In this document: in pieces, positions 60,684 through 64,000 of the stretch
How positions within the stretch are numbered: the first letter of the stretch is position 1
Layout: each line of letters begins with the position of its first letter
NCBI GenBank assembly: GCA_016287245.1
Contig: JAEEWG010000017.1
Location: 1-64,000, forward strand
Length of the DNA stretch: 64,000 bases
Source of the DNA: Clostridia bacterium
Lineage (GTDB): Bacteria; Bacillota; Clostridia; Saccharofermentanales; Saccharofermentanaceae
Direction: 5' to 3'
The notes under the pieces: generated by a model
Seen by the model: the letters and a program-made list of their open reading frames with translations, nothing else
The model's database searches: none
What the model was told of the DNA's origin: nothing
Translations under genes and position numbers: made by a program

Positions 60684-61648
60684 GCATTTTCTGTAATTTC
60701 CACATCGACAAACGTCTGTTCTTTTGCAATATATTCAATCACATTTTTCACAGAAAGAATCCTGCCTTCCTTTACAAATCCTTCCAAGCTTGAATAATGA
60801 TTCGCACAAGTACAAACTACTCTCTTTGCTGTCGTCGCATCACAATCTGTTTCACTAATCAAGTATGCACAACAAGCTGATACAAACGGCGCAGCAAAAG
60901 ATGTGCCAGACAAATACGTTGTCCGGCCTGACTCTGTTATGCACAGTACATTTTCTCCTGGTGCTGCTATATCAGCCTCACTAGAGTAATTTGAAATATC
61001 ACTACAGATTCCGCGATTGTTTATCCCTATGACTGAAATCACATTATCAAGATCAAACGCTGCCGGAAAACTAATATGATTTCTTCCACCGTTCCCAGCT
61101 GAACATATGAAAAGCATCTTGCTGTTTCGCATATAATCGTATAAGTCTTGAGAGAATCGTTCCATAGTAAAGCTCATGTTAATGACGCGAATTCCACATT
61201 CTTCAGCATTTTCCAAATCATTAATCAGTCGCAAAATATCTATTTCCGCTGGATCAATCACTATGCTATAAATCGACGCATTTTTCAACACGCTTTCGTA
61301 GTTACTTTCACTGTTTGTTGAAATTATGCCAGCCACTGAAACAGCGTGATTGTTCTCTTCATCGCAATCAGTTTCTGATGGATTCGTAATGATTCCTTTC
61401 AAATCCTTGCATGTCACCGGTATTTCCGAGTCAACAACAGCAATAATCATCGGCTTGCCAGCCCAGTCCAGCACACTTTCGCCTATGTCTATGTCTGCAC
61501 CAGCAATCCCTTGAATTCCGCAAACAGGTTCTCCTGTATTATTATATGCCCAATTTGACGTTTTGCCTTTTTTATTCACGCAAGCGGATGCTATTACAAC
61601 ACAAGCAGTTATGCTGGCAACTACATATTTGATAATCTTCTTATTCAT
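60680..61648 (-). CDS. Subtilisin-like (S8) serine protease lipoprotein
   Basis: The 322-residue protein has a lipoprotein signal (I-A-S-A-C, Cys23). A compact S8 peptidase domain carries catalytic Asp in MIIAVVDSEI near residue 72, His in NNHAVSVAGII near 99, the oxyanion Asn in ICSAGNGG near 183 and Ser in LSGTSFAAPFVSA near 249. The His motif lacks the usual HGT. There is little room for a propeptide. It should act on the outer membrane face. The ATG at 61648 overlaps the permease stop by eight bases. It is AT-rich like the three genes upstream and ends the operon. Leader-peptide maturation is a possible role, but no precursor is seen. Confidence 0.88.
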   Translation of the reverse strand: MNKKIIKYVVASITACVVIASACVNKKGKTSNWAYNNTGEPVCGIQGIAGADIDIGESVLDWAGKPMIIAVVDSEIPVTCKDLKGIITNPSETDCDEENNHAVSVAGIISTNSESNYESVLKNASIYSIVIDPAEIDILRLINDLENAEECGIRVINMSFTMERFSQDLYDYMRNSKMLFICSAGNGGRNHISFPAAFDLDNVISVIGINNRGICSDISNYSSEADIAAPGENVLCITESGRTTYLSGTSFAAPFVSACCAYLISETDCDATTAKRVVCTCANHYSSLEGFVKEGRILSVKNVIEYIAKEQTFVDVEITENA

Positions 61649-62621
61649 AAATATTCCGCCTGCAGAAAACAACGTAAGAAATAATAAAGAATAAAACGGA
61701 ATATGCAACTAACAGGCATGCTGATTCGCGAATATCTATCCTGTAAGAAAATTCGCTTTTCATATGTTCAAAAGCTTGTAATTGCATATTAGGGAAAAGA
61801 GTATACTTCATTAAAATGCTATTTCGGAAAGCAATTGTAAGTTGCGCACCAGAAAGATATATAAAAGAAGACACACAAGTGGAAATAATGCCGTTCTTAC
61901 AGATAACGCTCAGCATCATAGTCATCATAGCGCAAGTTGCCAATGCAAGAAAATTGTGCACACTTTTTTTCAGCATCTGCATCAATGCGGTCCTGCACTG
62001 TATATTCCCTTTTTCGATTGTAACAACTTTTGCGAACACGCCTTCTATGTTCCAGAAAAGCCCACCGAATACTATCGACATCACAATGAAAACAAATACT
62101 ATGCAACCACACAAAAGCATCAATGCTATAACCTTTGAAATAAATATCGTTCCTCTCTTATTAGGTGTAGTAAGGAGTAATGAAATCGTTCCATATTTAT
62201 ACTCATCCGTAATCATTTTTCCTGAAACAACTATGCTCAAAAGAACAACAATTGCGAACCAACTGTTCATTTCAAGAAGATAATTCGTACTACTTTGCGT
62301 TTTGTATGGCGCAATTCTATGATCTCGCATATATTCATCCACTCGAATTTGATCAAGTAACAACTGTTTTTGTTCATCATCGAGGTCTAAGGTCGAATCA
62401 TCTAAACTGTCATATAAATCTCGTATCTCTGATTCGTAATACTCTTGAATATCATCAAAAAATACGCCTTCGTAATCACCTTTCACCTTTGCAGCTAACA
62501 ACAGCAACGAAAATAGGATGAGAAGAAAAACGACAAATACCGATCGCTTGCTAACACACTTTTTTAGTTCATTTTTAATCAATACGATTTGCTTTACGCA
62601 ATAGTGTGAGAAGTTATTCAA
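61641..62621 (-). CDS. ABC-2 type permease subunit
   Basis: The 326-residue membrane protein has about six predicted helices: one near the N-terminus (about 27-47, VFVVFLLILFSLLLLAA), a large external loop, then helices spread to the C-terminus. This is typical of ABC-2 exporters of the BcrB/NatB kind. It pairs with the ATPase encoded upstream. The TTG at 62621 is preferred as start because GGGGGAGG lies just upstream; an ATG at 62666 in the same frame lies inside the ATPase gene. The overlap with the ATPase stop is eight bases. Confidence 0.8.
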   Translation of the reverse strand: MNNFSHYCVKQIVLIKNELKKCVSKRSVFVVFLLILFSLLLLAAKVKGDYEGVFFDDIQEYYESEIRDLYDSLDDSTLDLDDEQKQLLLDQIRVDEYMRDHRIAPYKTQSSTNYLLEMNSWFAIVVLLSIVVSGKMITDEYKYGTISLLLTTPNKRGTIFISKVIALMLLCGCIVFVFIVMSIVFGGLFWNIEGVFAKVVTIEKGNIQCRTALMQMLKKSVHNFLALATCAMMTMMLSVICKNGIISTCVSSFIYLSGAQLTIAFRNSILMKYTLFPNMQLQAFEHMKSEFSYRIDIRESACLLVAYSVLFFIISYVVFCRRNIYE

Positions 62622-63522
62622 TTTGACCTCCCCCCACAGTTTGGATATATATGTCCTCAAGAGCATTGGATTTATCTACAGACTTTACTATGTACCCATT
62701 CTCGCGAATAACACTTAGAACTTGGTCAAGACTGATGTATTTATTGGAAATCCTTATAGCATTCTTGGATAGGAATTCAACTTTCGCAGAATTGGGAAAG
62801 AGATCGATTGTAAACCTGTTGTCCGAATTTCCTATGGTTATGGTGAAATTATCCCATGTATTTTCGTGAATGAATATCTCCTTTTCAACTCTTCCACCTG
62901 CAAAAAAAAGTAATCTGTCTGCTATCTGCTCTATTTCTGAAAGGTGGTGGCTAGAGACCAAAAATGCCATACCTCTATCTTTTCTAAGTTGCATTATTGT
63001 TTTGCGGATTTCAATAATACCTTCGGGATCAATACCGTTAAACGGTTCATCTAACACCACTAGTTTTGCCGCAGTCATAATAGATTTAGCAAAGTTTAGT
63101 CTTTGACGCATTCCAAAAGAATATGTTGATACTTTATCATCAATCCTTCTCTGCAAGCCCACTTCTTTTACACATTTATTTAACTCTTCTTCAGTAAAAT
63201 CCCTATAGGAAGACACAAATATTTTGATATTGTCACGCCCTGAAAGATTTGGATAGTAGTTTGCTTTATCAAAGCCAAATCCTATTTGTTTGATATAATT
63301 CTCAAAATCTAGATCCATATCATAGTCTAGGCAATGAATAACTCCAGATTCTTTTTTTAATAAACCAGCCATGGCTTTTATTGTTGTCGTTTTTCCTGAA
63401 CCATTAGGGCCAAGGAGACCTACAATTTCCCCATTCCCGATTGTTAGAGATAAGTTCTTTATTATTCTACGTCTTTTTACACGCACAGAAATGTTTTCGA
63501 CAGACAATACATTATTGGACAT
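62614..63522 (-). CDS. ABC transporter ATPase, BcrA/LanF-like
   Basis: The 302-residue ATPase has Walker A LLGPNGSGKTTTIKAM near residue 37, the degenerate signature TYSFGMRQRLNFAK near 133, Walker B LVVLDEPFNGIDPEG and the His switch VSSHHLSEIEQ. The C-terminal 80 residues form an extra domain, as in bacitracin or lantibiotic self-protection ATPases. It should drive the ABC-2 permease. It starts three bases after the stop of the preceding gene with no ribosome site of its own, so translation is coupled. Substrate unknown. Confidence 0.9.
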   Translation of the reverse strand: MSNNVLSVENISVRVKRRRIIKNLSLTIGNGEIVGLLGPNGSGKTTTIKAMAGLLKKESGVIHCLDYDMDLDFENYIKQIGFGFDKANYYPNLSGRDNIKIFVSSYRDFTEEELNKCVKEVGLQRRIDDKVSTYSFGMRQRLNFAKSIMTAAKLVVLDEPFNGIDPEGIIEIRKTIMQLRKDRGMAFLVSSHHLSEIEQIADRLLFFAGGRVEKEIFIHENTWDNFTITIGNSDNRFTIDLFPNSAKVEFLSKNAIRISNKYISLDQVLSVIRENGYIVKSVDKSNALEDIYIQTVGGGQIE

Positions 63523-63525
63523 ACA

Positions 63526-64000
63526 TCACTTGCGCTCTATAGTCGTGAGCCACACATATACAGGAAGATTCAATTCCATATTTCCAATGTCTTCGGGGTT
63601 CATCTGAGTATTTTCAGCTGGACGTAATTCTATATAATAACTTTTTCCCTTCTTTTCTCCCGGCCCTTCTCCGGAAAGATAGTAAAGCAATTCGCCCTTA
63701 TCAGTTTTCATTGTCTGATTATCAAAAGGAACGCCTGTCTCTAAAAGAATCCCTTCCTCAAAAGATCCTTCGCCATGTGAAAAAAACTCAAAGGAGTATC
63801 CAAACTCATTGAATTCAATTGATTTAAGTTCAAGATATACGTCCTCATTGTATTGATATACTTTCATTGGTTTATTGTCATATGAATTGGGCACTATTGT
63901 AAAATGCGAAAGTGGAAGTATTCCCCCTATGGTCCTTTCATACTCATCATCACCATAGTAAGCAAATCCTGTCATAAAAAAATGTATTCTTGCCGGGATT
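63526..64000 (-). CDS. Unknown protein, 5' end beyond the window
   Basis: The open frame has no stop up to the right edge. An ATG at 63975 has no ribosome site, and the frame upstream continues (IPARIHFFMTGFAYYG), so the gene probably starts outside. The visible 157 residues are acidic and strand-rich, with PLSHFTIVPNSYDN, YSFEFFSHGEGSFEEG and the C-terminal LNLPVYVWLTTIERK. I recognise no family. It is the first visible gene of the AT-rich operon and is coupled to the ATPase gene. Confidence 0.6.
   Translation of the reverse strand, partial: IPARIHFFMTGFAYYGDDEYERTIGGILPLSHFTIVPNSYDNKPMKVYQYNEDVYLELKSIEFNEFGYSFEFFSHGEGSFEEGILLETGVPFDNQTMKTDKGELLYYLSGEGPGEKKGKSYYIELRPAENTQMNPEDIGNMELNLPVYVWLTTIERK

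Noticed and set aside
60680..64000. A complete lantibiotic cluster
   Set aside because: No modification enzyme, precursor peptide or lantibiotic regulator is visible; only an exporter and a protease support the idea.

Overview
The window reads as a chromosome segment of an anaerobic Clostridia-type Bacillota. The evidence is the AccDA fusion with a FabK-based FAS II cluster, RemA, a Crh-like HPr, PPDK, single-chain glycyl-tRNA synthetase, sigma-A promoters, strong GGAGG ribosome sites, many lipoproteins, and a GH9 cellulase suited to a plant-fibre gut or rumen habitat. Genus cannot be fixed from sequence alone. Nearly all genes lie on the minus strand.

Layout, left to right. 1-5.1 kb: three tandem paralogous lipoproteins that join a propeller-like N-terminal half to an extracellular solute-binding half; the last is cut by the window edge. 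5.3-6.7 kb: a leucine-rich-repeat lipoprotein. 6.9-19.9 kb: a housekeeping block with ppdK, then yicC-remA-gmk-rpoZ-glyS, then crh-like-uvrC-metallophosphoesterase from a consensus promoter, then amidohydrolase-tsaE-tsaB-rimI. 20.1-21.7 kb: a LytTR regulator with a membrane partner. 21.9-22.8 kb: rplM-rpsI with a structured leader. 22.9-26.1 kb: a lipoprotein, a HAD-GNAT fusion and purF. 26.2-28.2 kb (plus strand): a PflX-like radical SAM protein and an AraC regulator. 28.4-33.6 kb: a sugar ABC transporter (binding protein and two permeases, no ATPase), a divergent YesL-like DUF624 protein and a membrane-anchored unknown, with LacI-type palindromes in the promoters. 33.9-43.0 kb: the fatty-acid operon fabH-fabK-fabD-fabG-fabF-accB-fabZ-accC-accDA, which lacks acpP.

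43.2-43.9 kb holds the most unusual structure. After a tRNA-Gly gene, between two terminators that face each other, lies an array of eight 53-bp units (one is 43 bp). Each unit carries CCCATGA and, 18 bases later, the inverted TCATGGGAAA. No gene explains it. Next come a eukaryotic-type HisA, a HEAT-like protein, a Dabb protein and DUF6591/DUF6076-like genes, a transglutaminase-like lipoprotein and tRNA-Cys.

49.7-53.5 kb: a cobalamin riboswitch controls a BtuF-BtuC-BtuD transporter plus a transglutaminase-like protein. 53.6-60.3 kb: a secreted FN3 protein, an HD-GYP signalling protein with a polytopic membrane domain, and a lipid-anchored GH9 cellulase. 60.5-60.6 kb: tRNA-Met and tRNA-Glu. 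From 60.7 kb to the edge the DNA becomes AT-rich and holds a tightly coupled operon: an unknown protein, a BcrA-like ABC ATPase, an ABC-2 permease and a subtilase lipoprotein. This looks acquired and may be a peptide export, processing or immunity system. Its last stop codon lies inside the -35 box of the tRNA promoter.
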